A DNA stretch of 64,000 bases from DASSJT01 sp963715025 (lineage in GTDB: Bacteria > Actinomycetota > Actinomycetes > Actinomycetales > Dermatophilaceae): NCBI GenBank assembly GCA_963715025.1, contig CAVQQQ010000009.1, forward strand, positions 992,001 to 1,056,000, written 5' to 3'. Shown in pieces: positions 8,654-16,693 of this stretch. Made by a program: the position numbers and the translations under genes. The notes beneath the pieces are model-generated. The model was not told where the DNA came from and did not search any database. It worked only from the letters and a program-made list of their open reading frames with translations. The stretch's first letter is position 1. Each line of letters starts with the position of its first letter.

Positions 8654-9319
8654 TCAAGGTGCCGACAGTCGCCACAGCCGCAGGCCGCAGGCCACCAGGC
8701 ACGGGAATGTGATGACCATGAGCGTGGCCCGCTGGAGCAGTCCCGCGTAAGCGTGGAGCGGCGCACCGTCGGGCATCACGAACCCGCCGAGCATGACAAA
8801 GGCTGCGACCGCGAGCGACCCTGCCGCAAGGGTGTAGGCAGCCAGAGAACGCCAGGCCTCGTCGACGGCCATTCGGCGCGAGAGGGCCACCAGGGCCAGC
8901 CCGCTGGCGCTGAAGTAGGTGATACCTGACACGGCGTGCAGACCGGGGTCGTAGACCTGGCCGGCCGCGTTCAGCCGCAGCGGGAACGCCGCCGCCAGGA
9001 ACAGCGCGCAGCCGGACACCGCCAGGAGCGCAGTGGGCACCCAGGAGCGCCGGCCCCGAGCCAGGTGCTGGTGCAGGCCCAGTGCGAAGACCAGCGTGCA
9101 CACGCCGAAGAAGACGAAGTTGGCCTGCTGGACCCACCCGTTCGGCCCGGCCTCCAGGGCGCTGACCGGCTGGGCAATGGCATCGTGGTCGTCACGCAGG
9201 TATCCCTGCGCGACGAAGGCGGCGGTGAAGAGTGCCGGGCCGCAGATTCCGGCGAAGGCGCCCACGACCCCCGGGGTGGGGCGGTGGACTCGCGAGGCGG
9301 CATGGAGTGTCGTAGCCAT
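8654..9319 (-). CDS. DUF998 family membrane protein
   Basis: 221 residues with six predicted membrane helices. The first has the AGICGPALFTAAFVAQGY pattern, and the N-terminal loop contains the DHDAIAQPVSALEAG-like segment typical of DUF998, an actinobacteria-rich integral membrane family of unknown function. I place the start at the ATG complementary to 9317-9319 (MATTLHAASRV). The open frame reaches 9454, but that extension overlaps the presumed upstream region and reads as non-membrane sequence. It lies 76 bases downstream of the LuxR-type regulator in the same direction. Confidence 0.78.
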   Translation of the reverse strand: MATTLHAASRVHRPTPGVVGAFAGICGPALFTAAFVAQGYLRDDHDAIAQPVSALEAGPNGWVQQANFVFFGVCTLVFALGLHQHLARGRRSWVPTALLAVSGCALFLAAAFPLRLNAAGQVYDPGLHAVSGITYFSASGLALVALSRRMAVDEAWRSLAAYTLAAGSLAVAAFVMLGGFVMPDGAPLHAYAGLLQRATLMVITFPCLVACGLRLWRLSAP

Positions 9320-9395
9320 GGATCGAACGTAGGAATCGAGCCGAAGCACCGGCATCGGGTTCGTTGCCCATTCGGCCCGGGTACCGATGGGTAGA

Positions 9396-11024
9396 TCACA
9401 CCAGGCCGTGCTCGAATGCGAAGGCTGCTGCAGCGGTGCGGGAGGCCACGTCAAGCTTGGTGAAGATGTTGCTCAGGTGGCGGGCGACGGTCTTCTCGCT
9501 CAAGAACAGCGCCGCCGCGATCTGGGGGTTGGACCTTCCCGCCGCGACGAGCCGCAGCACCTCCGCCTCCCGGGGAGAGAGACCTCCGGGAAGCGCGGCG
9601 GGGCGCAACAGCTGGTCGACCTCGAGCGCATCCGGTCCGGCACCGAGGTCGGCGAGGGCGCGGCGGGCGGCGGCAAGCTCGGACACGGCTGAGTCCTCGT
9701 CGCCGAGAGCGCGCAGCGCCCGCGCCACCAGGACCCGCGTGCGGGCGGCCTCATAGGGCGACTCGAGCGAGGTCCACTGGCGGAGGGCGCTCCGCAGGAA
9801 CGGCAGCGCGCCGGCGAAGTCGTCCAGGGCCACTGCGAGCGCCCCGGCCGCTTGCGCCGACCGGGCCGAGATGGAGGTGCAGCCGAAAGCAGAAGCGATC
9901 TCGGCGAGCTCGATGACCAGAGGTTTTGCCTCCTCCTGATGGCCCGACGCGAGCAGCACCTCGATGGCGGCAGGGAGCAGCCGGGCGCGGGGCACGGCGT
10001 CGACGGGTTCGGCGAGCAGGCGCCGGACCGCCCCGACTGCGGCCCGGCTGCGGCCGCGCGCGAGCCAGAGGGTGGCGAGCTCGGGCTGGGGGTCCTGGCC
10101 GTACTGGATAGCCTCATCGAAGGCCTCGTCCGCCTCGGCATACCGGCCGAGGATGCGCAGCACCGTACCGCGCTCGGCCATCGCGAGACCCGCGAACTGC
10201 ACGTTGCCCAGGGCGCTGTAGCGCTCCTTCGCGGTGTCGAACTCGACGAGCGCCTCGCCATAGGCGCCTCGAGCCCGCATCACCTGGCCCCGGTGGACTG
10301 CACACTGGCCGGTGAAGGTCAGAAGGCCGGGCTGCTCGTCACACCACCGGGTCAGGGCGGTGGTCCACTCCGCGACTCGCTGGAAGTCGGAGATCTCCTG
10401 GCAGGCCTCGATCATCGAGCAGTAGATATTCCCGGCGAAGATCGGCGACACCTCCCCGGCAGCGATACCCACCATCGCTTCGTCGAGCAGCGCCAGTCCC
10501 TCCGGCACCCGCCCGCCGTAGAAGAGGACGCGTCCCTGCGCCTGGAGGCCCATGGCGACGAGATCTGCGTCGTTGAAGCGGCGGCCGTACTCGGCGACCC
10601 GCTGCCCCAGTTCGAGCGCTTGCGGCCACTGGCCGGAGACGATGTGCCGGAACATCCGGTGGATCAACAGGTAGCCGTGGTCGACGGTGTCGCCGGGCAG
10701 CTCGGCCAGAAGCCGTTCCTCGCGACCGACCCAGCCGCCCCCGACTGCCCACTCGCCGTGTGAGTTCAGCACCATCGCCAGCCAGAAGGCGCACTTCGCG
10801 GCAGCGGCCTTGTCCCCCGCGCTGAGATGCGCGCTGTAGGCGCGCTGCATCGCCTGGACGGAGTCGTTCACGTGGCCGAGGAGATAGGCAGACGTGGCCA
10901 GACGCGCGAAGTCGTCCGCCTGCATGGCGTCCGAGCCGGTCGTCGCAAGGCGTTCGTAGGCTGTGACCCACTGGCGGCGGTCGAAGGCCTCGCGGGCCCG
11001 CACCAACTCGTCGACCACGCGCAT
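9396..11024 (-). CDS. LuxR-family transcriptional regulator with TPR-like sensor region
   Basis: 542 residues. The last ~65 residues form a LuxR/FixJ helix-turn-helix (LSPREAEVLRLVAAGRSNPQ through LFLSEKTVARHLSNIF). Residues ~1-450 are alpha-helical repeats with TPR-like signatures (YLLGHVNDSVQAMQRAY, GRYAEADEAFDEAIQYG), a signal-sensing superhelix as in LAL/MalT relatives, but no N-terminal AAA ATPase Walker motif is present. It is therefore a short, ATPase-less member. The start at 11024 (MRVVDELVRAREAF) opens directly into the helical repeats; longer in-frame starts to 11255 overlap the region upstream of the PQ-loop gene. It may control the divergent PQ-loop gene or DUF998, but no operator is evident. 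Confidence 0.82.
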   Translation of the reverse strand: MRVVDELVRAREAFDRRQWVTAYERLATTGSDAMQADDFARLATSAYLLGHVNDSVQAMQRAYSAHLSAGDKAAAAKCAFWLAMVLNSHGEWAVGGGWVGREERLLAELPGDTVDHGYLLIHRMFRHIVSGQWPQALELGQRVAEYGRRFNDADLVAMGLQAQGRVLFYGGRVPEGLALLDEAMVGIAAGEVSPIFAGNIYCSMIEACQEISDFQRVAEWTTALTRWCDEQPGLLTFTGQCAVHRGQVMRARGAYGEALVEFDTAKERYSALGNVQFAGLAMAERGTVLRILGRYAEADEAFDEAIQYGQDPQPELATLWLARGRSRAAVGAVRRLLAEPVDAVPRARLLPAAIEVLLASGHQEEAKPLVIELAEIASAFGCTSISARSAQAAGALAVALDDFAGALPFLRSALRQWTSLESPYEAARTRVLVARALRALGDEDSAVSELAAARRALADLGAGPDALEVDQLLRPAALPGGLSPREAEVLRLVAAGRSNPQIAAALFLSEKTVARHLSNIFTKLDVASRTAAAAFAFEHGLV

Positions 11025-11196
11025 CGCAACGCCTCCCGCTTCGGAGGATACGCGCCGCGGCGGCAGGCCGACATCACCGTCGGGAAGACGCCGAACCCGC
11101 AAGCCGATGGGTGAATCCACCCATCGGGGCCAGGGGGAACGCGGGCTTTCCCCGATGCCGCGCACTGTGGGCCGTGCCACCGTGAGGAGCGTGACC

Positions 11197-11979
11197 ATGG
11201 CCAGCATCCCGGTGCTCGCGGGGATCACCTCAACGGTGATATTCGCGGGCAGCATGCTGCCGATGCTGGCGAAGGCCTACCGCACGAGGGACCTCTCGTC
11301 CTATAGCCGCGGCAACCTCGTCATGGCGAATATCGGCAATGCCGTGCACTCCCTCTATGTCTACGCCCTGCCCCCCGGCCCGATCTGGGCGCTGCACGGC
11401 TTCTACACCGTGACCTCGGCGCTGATGCTGCTGGGCTTTCTCCGCAGCAACCCCGGACGCCTCCGAGCCGCTGGACGAAGCGAATCCTTCGACGCCGTCG
11501 CGGCGGTATGCCGGGTGGCCGGCTCAGGCGAACAGGCGCTGCCCCCAGGACTCGCCCACCCTGAGCCCGGGCGGGCAGGCGAAGAGCGCCGACCCAGTGT
11601 GCTGGACGTACTGGTTGAGCGCGTCATGCGAGGCCAGCCCCCGTTGCATCGGCACGAACTGCCGGTGGGCGTCGCGGCAGAAACCAACGAAGAACAATCC
11701 CGCGTCGAGATGCCCCACGCCGTCACTGCCGTCGGTGAAGTTGTAGCCGCGGCGCAGGATTCGCACGCCGCCGAGGTTGCTGGAGTGTGCCAGCCGGACG
11801 TGCGCGTCGGCCGGGATGGCGGGTTGTCCGTCAGCCCCCTTCGGGCCTCGGCAACCTTGCCCGCCTTGACGATACCGACGAATGCCGTTGTCTCGGTGAG
11901 GATCTCGACGTGGAACGTGCGCTTCAGGCCGGGCGTGATGTTCTCGACCTCGCCCAGCACCCGGCCGCCCTCGGCATAG
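11197..11979 (+). CDS. PQ-loop/SemiSWEET-like small membrane protein, apparently extended by read-through
   Basis: The convincing protein is the first ~88 residues (to about base 11460): three hydrophobic helices, with LPMLAKAYRTRDLSSYS resembling the PQ-loop of SemiSWEET-type transporters. These move small solutes such as sugars as dimers. The start is ATG 11197 (MASIPVLAG) or GTG 11191. The frame then continues for another ~170 residues to 11979 as an antisense reading of the efeO/efeB remnant, with no membrane or domain features. The natural stop was probably lost when the neighbouring locus was rearranged; the long tail is likely not a native domain. Confidence 0.6.
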   Translation: MASIPVLAGITSTVIFAGSMLPMLAKAYRTRDLSSYSRGNLVMANIGNAVHSLYVYALPPGPIWALHGFYTVTSALMLLGFLRSNPGRLRAAGRSESFDAVAAVCRVAGSGEQALPPGLAHPEPGRAGEERRPSVLDVLVERVMRGQPPLHRHELPVGVAAETNEEQSRVEMPHAVTAVGEVVAAAQDSHAAEVAGVCQPDVRVGRDGGLSVSPLRASATLPALTIPTNAVVSVRISTWNVRFRPGVMFSTSPSTRPPSA

Positions 11980-12192
11980 ACGTAGAACTCGGTCACCGTG
12001 GTGCGGTGTTGGCGACGGCGAACTCCATGATCCCCGCGTCGGCCGTGGTCCGGGACACCGTGCAATCAGTGTCCGAGGCCTTGACCGTGATCACGCCGCG
12101 GGCCGACTTGACAGGCTCTCACCTGCGCTGCCACAGGCGGCGGCCAGGAGGGCCACCGCCAGGCCGGCGGCGACCGGAAGCGCACGGGTCAC
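11524..12192 (-). pseudogene. efeO-efeB remnant: EfeO N-terminal fragment fused by deletion to EfeB C terminus
   Basis: A GTG at 12192 (overlapping the upstream cupredoxin stop as GTGA) opens a lipoprotein signal (VALLAAACGS), then a frameshift near 12110-12120 is needed to continue into a cupredoxin strand (GVITVKASDTDC). A second shift near 12000 leads into TEFYVYAEGGRVLGEVENI, an EfeO cupredoxin segment. The cupredoxin's metal-site end (the ETACKPGM-like part) is missing, and the frame passes into TETTAFVGIVKAGKV, resembling the start of the EfeO M75 domain. At about 11830 the reading switches to the EfeB heme-peroxidase C terminus (AHVRLAHSS, RRGYNFTDG, QHTGSALFACPPG) ending at 11524. At least two frameshifts and two deletions make this non-functional. 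Confidence 0.82.
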
Positions 12193-12578
12193 TTGACTGT
12201 GAAGGCGCCGCGGATGCCGTCACCCTTCATGCCGGGCTTGCACGCGGTCTCGTAGCCGCCTGCCTCCTTGGCATCCACGGTCAGGGTTCGGGAGAGGCCG
12301 GCCGAGATGTTCTCGACCTCGCCGACGACCTTGTCGCCCTTGTAGAGGTAGAACTCGTTCGTCTTCGAGCCCCTGTTGGTGACGGTGAATGCGATGCTTC
12401 CCGTCGGCGCCTCTGTGGCCGACAGGGTGCAGGCAGTATCCGTGGCCTCGACCGTGATGGCCGTCTTGGCACTGGCGGCGGCACCGGCACCGTCCGAGAC
12501 CTCGCCCTCGTCGCCGCATGCCGTGGCGAGAAGCAGGATCGGCAGCACGAGGGCAGCACGAATCGCATTGGTGCGCAA
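12189..12578 (-). CDS. EfeO-type cupredoxin lipoprotein (stand-alone)
   Basis: 129 residues with a TTG start at 12578, chosen because AAGGAGAA lies 7 bases upstream. The signal peptide ends in a lipobox (LLATAC, Cys 21), so a membrane-anchored extracytoplasmic protein. The mature part is a single EfeO-type cupredoxin domain: TNEFYLYKGDKVVGEVENI and the metal-site loop ETACKPGM. In EfeUOB systems this domain is proposed to bind or oxidise iron for EfeU. No M75 peptidase domain follows, so this is a minimal form. It lies between efeU (80 bases) and the decayed efeO/efeB, and is the only intact periplasmic partner left. Confidence 0.85.
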   Translation of the reverse strand: MRTNAIRAALVLPILLLATACGDEGEVSDGAGAAASAKTAITVEATDTACTLSATEAPTGSIAFTVTNRGSKTNEFYLYKGDKVVGEVENISAGLSRTLTVDAKEAGGYETACKPGMKGDGIRGAFTVK

Positions 12579-12658
12579 TGGTTCTCCTTGTGGGTTGGTG
12601 CACCGACCTCGCCGGCGCGCGGGTCGCCGCCCTCCCTTGGCGGCGAGGATCTGACCGC

Positions 12659-13537
12659 TCAGGCGGCCGGGCTGGAGGCGTCCGCTTTGTCGGAAGCGGG
12701 CTGGGCCGGTGCGGTGGACACGCTGGGCGCCTTGCGCGACTGCGGCCGGAGGAACAGCGTCAGGACCACGCCCGTGTAGAGGACCCAGGCGACGGCCTGG
12801 AGCACCGTCGTGGCCGGGGTGAAGTTGACCGTGCCGCGCAGGAGCGTGCCGTACCACGAGTCCGGTGGGATGGCAGTGCTCACGTCGAAGGCGAGGGAGT
12901 CGAGACCGGGGAGGAATCCAGCCTCCTGCAGGTCGTGGACCCCGTAGGCCAGGATGCCCGCCGCCACGATCACGAGCAGCACTCCCGTGTAGCGGAAGAA
13001 CTTCGACAGGTTGATTCGAATCGCGCCCTTGTACATAGCGACGCCCATCGCCACGGCGGCGCTGAGGCCGATGACGAAGCCGATCAACGGTTGTGAGGTG
13101 CCCGACCCCGCGGTCTGGACGCTCGCGTAGAAGAACAGCGCCGTCTCGAGGCCCTCGCGGCCCACACCCAGGAAGCCGACCAGGGCCACCGCCCAGGCGC
13201 CCACGTCGAGCGCCTGGTCGAGCCGGCCCTTGAGCTCGCCCGAGATGGATCGAGCAGCCGTGCGCATCCAGAACACCATGCCGGTGACGAAGGCGACCGC
13301 GACGATGCTCGCAACGCCTCCGATGAGCTCCTGCGACTCGAACGAGAGCTGGCTCGTCCCATACGTCAGGACGGCACCCAGGGCGACAGACAGGGCTGCA
13401 GCGGTAGCGACACCCGCCCAGACGTACTTGAGCGCCCACTGGCGTCCGGTCTTGACGAGGAAGGCCACGAGGATGACGACGACCAGGGCCGCTTCGAGGC
13501 CCTCGCGGAGCCCGATGAGCGCGTTGCTGAACAGCAT
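12659..13537 (-). CDS. efeU: FTR1-family iron permease
   Basis: 292 residues, start at 13537 (MLFSNALIGLREGLE). The two REGLE motifs that bind iron in FTR1/EfeU are present, one in helix 1 (residues 11-15) and one in GREGLETALFF near residue 140. Seven hydrophobic helices are visible, and the C terminus is Ser/Ala/Pro-rich and cytoplasmic. EfeU imports iron, normally after handling by EfeO and EfeB. A near-consensus IdeR/DtxR box overlaps the -35 region, so transcription should rise under iron limitation. Its normal partners downstream are broken, leaving efeU plus the small cupredoxin. Confidence 0.93.
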   Translation of the reverse strand: MLFSNALIGLREGLEAALVVVILVAFLVKTGRQWALKYVWAGVATAAALSVALGAVLTYGTSQLSFESQELIGGVASIVAVAFVTGMVFWMRTAARSISGELKGRLDQALDVGAWAVALVGFLGVGREGLETALFFYASVQTAGSGTSQPLIGFVIGLSAAVAMGVAMYKGAIRINLSKFFRYTGVLLVIVAAGILAYGVHDLQEAGFLPGLDSLAFDVSTAIPPDSWYGTLLRGTVNFTPATTVLQAVAWVLYTGVVLTLFLRPQSRKAPSVSTAPAQPASDKADASSPAA

Positions 13538-13571
13538 GCCTATCCTAAATTTCGACACGGGGTTTCGTGTC

Positions 13572-13590
13572 AAAGGTAAGCCTTACCTAA
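13572..13590 (-). promoter_or_regulatory. IdeR/DtxR iron box upstream of efeU
   Basis: The 19-mer AAAGGTAAGCCTTACCTAA matches the palindromic consensus TWAGGTWAGSCTWACCTWA at 18 of 19 positions. On the minus strand it overlaps a TTGACA -35 hexamer (13573-13568), and TAGGAT occurs just before the efeU start, so iron-loaded IdeR/DtxR would block transcription. A second 6-bp inverted repeat (GACACG...CGTGTC, 13555-13571) lies between box and start codon. Confidence 0.85.
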
Positions 13591-13670
13591 CCTGGCCTGC
13601 AAGCCCGCCCGGTGTGCGGTGCCTCACGAGCGCGGCCGGTCGAGACGGCGCGGCGCGGGTGCGCGACCCC

Positions 13671-14639
13671 TCAGTCGCGGTGGTTGCGCAGGCTCCGCAG
13701 CCAGGAGCGGGCATCCCCGAAGGCCGCATCCGACGTCCAGGCCGGCACCGCCGCCACCGCGCCGTCAGCCCGTGGGTAGGACCCCAGGAAGCGCACCTCC
13801 TGGCAGACCCGACGCAGTCCCATGAGCGACTCGCCCACGCGCTCCTCGAGCACGTGCCCCTCGACGTCGATCGAGAAGCAGTAGCTGCCCATCGCCTCCT
13901 TGGTCGGCCGTGACTCCAGTCGGGTCAGGTTGACGCCACGCACGGCGAACTGCTCCAGCAGCTCCAGCAGGCCGCCGGGGTGGTCATCCTTCTGGTAGAG
14001 AACCACCGTGGTCTTGTCGGCGCCCGTCGGCTCCGGCAGACGACCGGGTCGTGCGACCAGGACGAAGCGCGTGACCGCTGCGCTGTTGTCCCCGATGTCG
14101 GTTGCCAGCACCTGCAGCCCGTGGTTCTCGGCGGCGACCGGCGCGCACACGGCGGCGTCGTATGCCGGGTGCTCGCCGCTCGCGAGCCCAGCGGCTGCCG
14201 CCGCGGTCGAGAGCGTCGGGACGTACACCGCCTCGGGGAGGTGCTGCCCCATCCAGCCGCGGACCTGGGCCCAGGCGTGCGAGTGGGTGCCAACCGTGCG
14301 GACCAAGCTGACCGGCATACCAGGTCGTGCTGCCAGGACGAACGTGATCGGGACCAGGACCTCGCCGACCAGCACCAGAGGCTCGCCGGAGGCGAGCGCG
14401 TCGAGGGTGGCGCTCACCCCGCCCTCGACGGAGTTCTCGATGGGCACCATGGCCTCGGCGACATCCCCGGCGCGCACCGCGTCGAGGGCGGCATCGACCG
14501 AGGGGAAGGGCACCCACTCGTGCCCCGCGGCAGGGGCCCACGCCTGGAGGGCCATCTCGGTGAACGTGCCCGAAGGGCCGAAGAAGCCGAATCGAGCCGC
14601 AGCGGAGGATTGGTCGGGCGCGCCGGACGTGGGCGTCAT
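13671..14639 (-). CDS. pheA: Prephenate dehydratase
   Basis: 322 residues. The catalytic PDT domain covers residues ~12-195 (FGPSGTFTEMAL at the start, MVPIENSVEGGVSATLD with the conserved ENS, and AAVTRFVLV near its end, the TRF motif being catalytic). An ACT regulatory domain follows (GGLLELLEQFAVRGVNLTRLESRP, the ESRP signature), allowing feedback by phenylalanine. The enzyme converts prephenate to phenylpyruvate in phenylalanine synthesis. It is monofunctional, with no chorismate mutase domain, as usual in actinobacteria. It is divergent from the GDT1-family gene over 76 bases. Confidence 0.95.
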   Translation of the reverse strand: MTPTSGAPDQSSAAARFGFFGPSGTFTEMALQAWAPAAGHEWVPFPSVDAALDAVRAGDVAEAMVPIENSVEGGVSATLDALASGEPLVLVGEVLVPITFVLAARPGMPVSLVRTVGTHSHAWAQVRGWMGQHLPEAVYVPTLSTAAAAAGLASGEHPAYDAAVCAPVAAENHGLQVLATDIGDNSAAVTRFVLVARPGRLPEPTGADKTTVVLYQKDDHPGGLLELLEQFAVRGVNLTRLESRPTKEAMGSYCFSIDVEGHVLEERVGESLMGLRRVCQEVRFLGSYPRADGAVAAVPAWTSDAAFGDARSWLRSLRNHRD

Positions 14640-14715
14640 GCGGTCATCTTCTCTCTCGACCGGTCGTGAACACCGGTGCAGCGTATTGGCACCCCGTGGC
14701 TAGAGTCGATGCGTT

Positions 14716-15336
14716 ATGACCTTCAGCATCGTCACCGCTGCCATCGTCTTCGGCCTGATCTTCGTCGTGGAGCTGCCCGACAAGACGTTCATCGCGACGC
14801 TGGTGCTGGCGACGCGCTTCCCGCACCTGCTGGTCTGGGCCGGCGTGTGCGCCGCCTTCTTCGTGCAGACGCTGGTCGCGGTCACCCTGGGCGGGCTGCT
14901 GGCCCACCTGCCGAAGCGCCCGGTCGAGGCCTTCGCGACGGTGATGTTCCTCGCGGGTGGGTTCCTTCTGCTGCGCGGGGCTTCCCGTGCCGACGAGCAG
15001 GAGGCCGAGACCGAGGCGGAGTTCTCCCACAAGGGCGCGGCGGTGGCCCGCGGATGGAAGGTCGTTGCGGTGTCGTTCTCGGTGCTGTTCCTGGCCGAGT
15101 GGGGGGACCTGTCCCAGATCCTGACGGCTTCGCTCGTGCTCAAGTACCACGACTGGCTGTCGGTCTTCGTGGGCGCGTTCGCCGCCCTGGCAGCCGTCTC
15201 CGCCCTGGGAGCCCTTCTCGGCCGCGCCCTGCTGACCCGGATCCGGCTCTCGACGATCCGGCGCATCGGTGGGAGCGTCTGCCTGCTCCTCGCGCTGCTG
15301 AGTGGGCTCCAGATGGCCGGCCTGATCTCCGCCTGA
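14716..15336 (+). CDS. GDT1/TMEM165 (UPF0016) family cation exporter
   Basis: 206 residues, six or seven hydrophobic helices in two homologous halves. The family motif E-x-G-D-(K/R)-(T/S) appears as ELPDKT (residues ~17-22) and EWGDLS (~133-138), separated by a charged cytoplasmic loop (EAETEAEF). Bacterial members (MneA/MneP-like) export Mn2+, others move Ca2+ in exchange for protons. The first motif has Pro instead of Gly and the second lacks the basic residue, both seen in divergent members. It is convergent with the GT-C gene downstream. Confidence 0.88.
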   Translation: MTFSIVTAAIVFGLIFVVELPDKTFIATLVLATRFPHLLVWAGVCAAFFVQTLVAVTLGGLLAHLPKRPVEAFATVMFLAGGFLLLRGASRADEQEAETEAEFSHKGAAVARGWKVVAVSFSVLFLAEWGDLSQILTASLVLKYHDWLSVFVGAFAALAAVSALGALLGRALLTRIRLSTIRRIGGSVCLLLALLSGLQMAGLISA

Positions 15337-15340
15337 GTGC

Positions 15341-15361
15341 CGGGCCCTATCGGGTGGCCCG
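15341..15361. terminator. Stem-loop between convergent GDT1 and GT-C genes
   Basis: CGGGCC (15341-15346) pairs perfectly with GGCCCG (15356-15361) around a nine-base loop, just 5 bases after the GDT1 stop. A further palindrome TCGGGTGACCCGA spans the end of the facing gene near 15414-15426. Both fit bidirectional termination without a T-run. Confidence 0.5.
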
Positions 15362-15408
15362 AGAAAGATGCGCCTCCCCGGACTTCGCACCTCGGGCGCA
15401 GCGTCCTT

Positions 15409-16659
15409 TCATCGGGTGACCCGAGGAGGGTCGGGGCGGGTTGAGGACCACCAGAGCAGAGCGAGCGCAACGAGGGCACCGATGGTGTCGGCGTTCTGGA
15501 GGATCCGACCCGGCAGTTCCGGCCACTGCGGGTGGTTCAGCCAGCTGATGCCCCACCAGGGCAGGCGGCACAGGAACCACGCGGTCACGACGCCGGCCGC
15601 CACCAGGCGCCGACGGTCATGCAGGGGGTCCGCGCCGAGCACCGCGAAGACCACCACCACGACCCAGTGCAGGTGATGGATCCAGGCCACGGGTGACAGC
15701 AGCACGGCCATGAGCCCTACGGCCGCCACCTCTCCGACCGAGTCGCCGGCGAGGTAGAAGCGGCGCGCGAGCCGGAAGCCGACGTAGCCGACGAGGGCAA
15801 CAAGCACGAGCCAGATTGCGGTGCCCGCGAATCCCGACGGCCCGATGCGCAGGAGGACTCCCCGGATGCTCTGGTTGGACGTGCCCATGTTGGGACCCAG
15901 CCGGGACGGGTCCTGGATCGCGCCGCCCCAGAAGGCGAACGATGCCTCGGGCAGCAGCACCCATGTGCCCACGGTCGCGGCGACGGCCGCCCCGATAGCG
16001 GTCGCGGCTTCCCGCCAGCGGCGGTTGACCAGGTAGTGGATCACGAAGACGCCCGGAGTGAGCTTGACGGACATCGCGAGACCGACCAGCACCCCTGGGG
16101 GCAGCCAGCGGATGAGGCCAGGCCGCGGCCGGCGCAGGTCCATGAGGCACGCCAGGACGACGAAGGCGTTGACCTGCCCGAACCGTATGCCGTCCGAGAC
16201 GGGGTGCAGCCACAGCATGGGTGCGGTGAGGGCCGCCAGCATGAGGGGCGCCCACTCGCCGGTGCGATGAATCAGCCGCCACCCGGCATACCAGACGATG
16301 GCGGTGGTCGCAGCCATCTGGAGGGCCGTCCAGAGCCAGCCGACCACGCCGAAGGGTAGGAGGGCCAGCGGGATCGCCAGGAGGGCCGCGAAGGGCGGGT
16401 AGGTGAACGGGAGCAGCTGCGGCGCCTCGGTGAGCGCACCGTAGACCGGGCGTCCCGTGATGAGCGAGACTCCCGCCTCGCGGTAGACCTCGACGTCGAC
16501 CTGCCACTGGTCGAGCGGCCAGAACACCATGTAGCGGAGGACGGGCGGAAGCGCGGCCAGTGCGATCACCAGGACGGCCAGGGCCCAGCGGAGCGCCCTG
16601 CTCCCGCGGCTCTGGGCACGCGCAGGGGACTCGTCCAGGATGGCGGCACTCACCTGCAC
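15409..16659 (-). CDS. GT-C (GT87/DUF2029-type) polyprenyl-phosphate mannosyltransferase-like membrane protein
   Basis: 416 residues with ten or more membrane helices. The first periplasmic loop after helix 1 carries DVEVYREAG (acidic residues typical of the GT-C catalytic loop), and later segments (TYPPFAALLAIPLALLPF, LTPGVFVIHYLVNRRWR) are characteristic of the DUF2029/GT87 family. These transfer mannose (or arabinose) from polyprenyl-phosphate donors to lipoglycans at the outer membrane face. The frame is open to 17202, but the extension is antisense to the next gene; GTG 16659 or 16653 (VQVSAAIL) gives the right topology. No ribosome site is evident, so a leaderless transcript is possible. 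The gene at 16694 diverges from it. Confidence 0.85.
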   Translation of the reverse strand: MQVSAAILDESPARAQSRGSRALRWALAVLVIALAALPPVLRYMVFWPLDQWQVDVEVYREAGVSLITGRPVYGALTEAPQLLPFTYPPFAALLAIPLALLPFGVVGWLWTALQMAATTAIVWYAGWRLIHRTGEWAPLMLAALTAPMLWLHPVSDGIRFGQVNAFVVLACLMDLRRPRPGLIRWLPPGVLVGLAMSVKLTPGVFVIHYLVNRRWREAATAIGAAVAATVGTWVLLPEASFAFWGGAIQDPSRLGPNMGTSNQSIRGVLLRIGPSGFAGTAIWLVLVALVGYVGFRLARRFYLAGDSVGEVAAVGLMAVLLSPVAWIHHLHWVVVVVFAVLGADPLHDRRRLVAAGVVTAWFLCRLPWWGISWLNHPQWPELPGRILQNADTIGALVALALLWWSSTRPDPPRVTR

Positions 16660-16693
16660 ATTTAACCGTGAGGGCGACCCGTAGCCTGTACGG

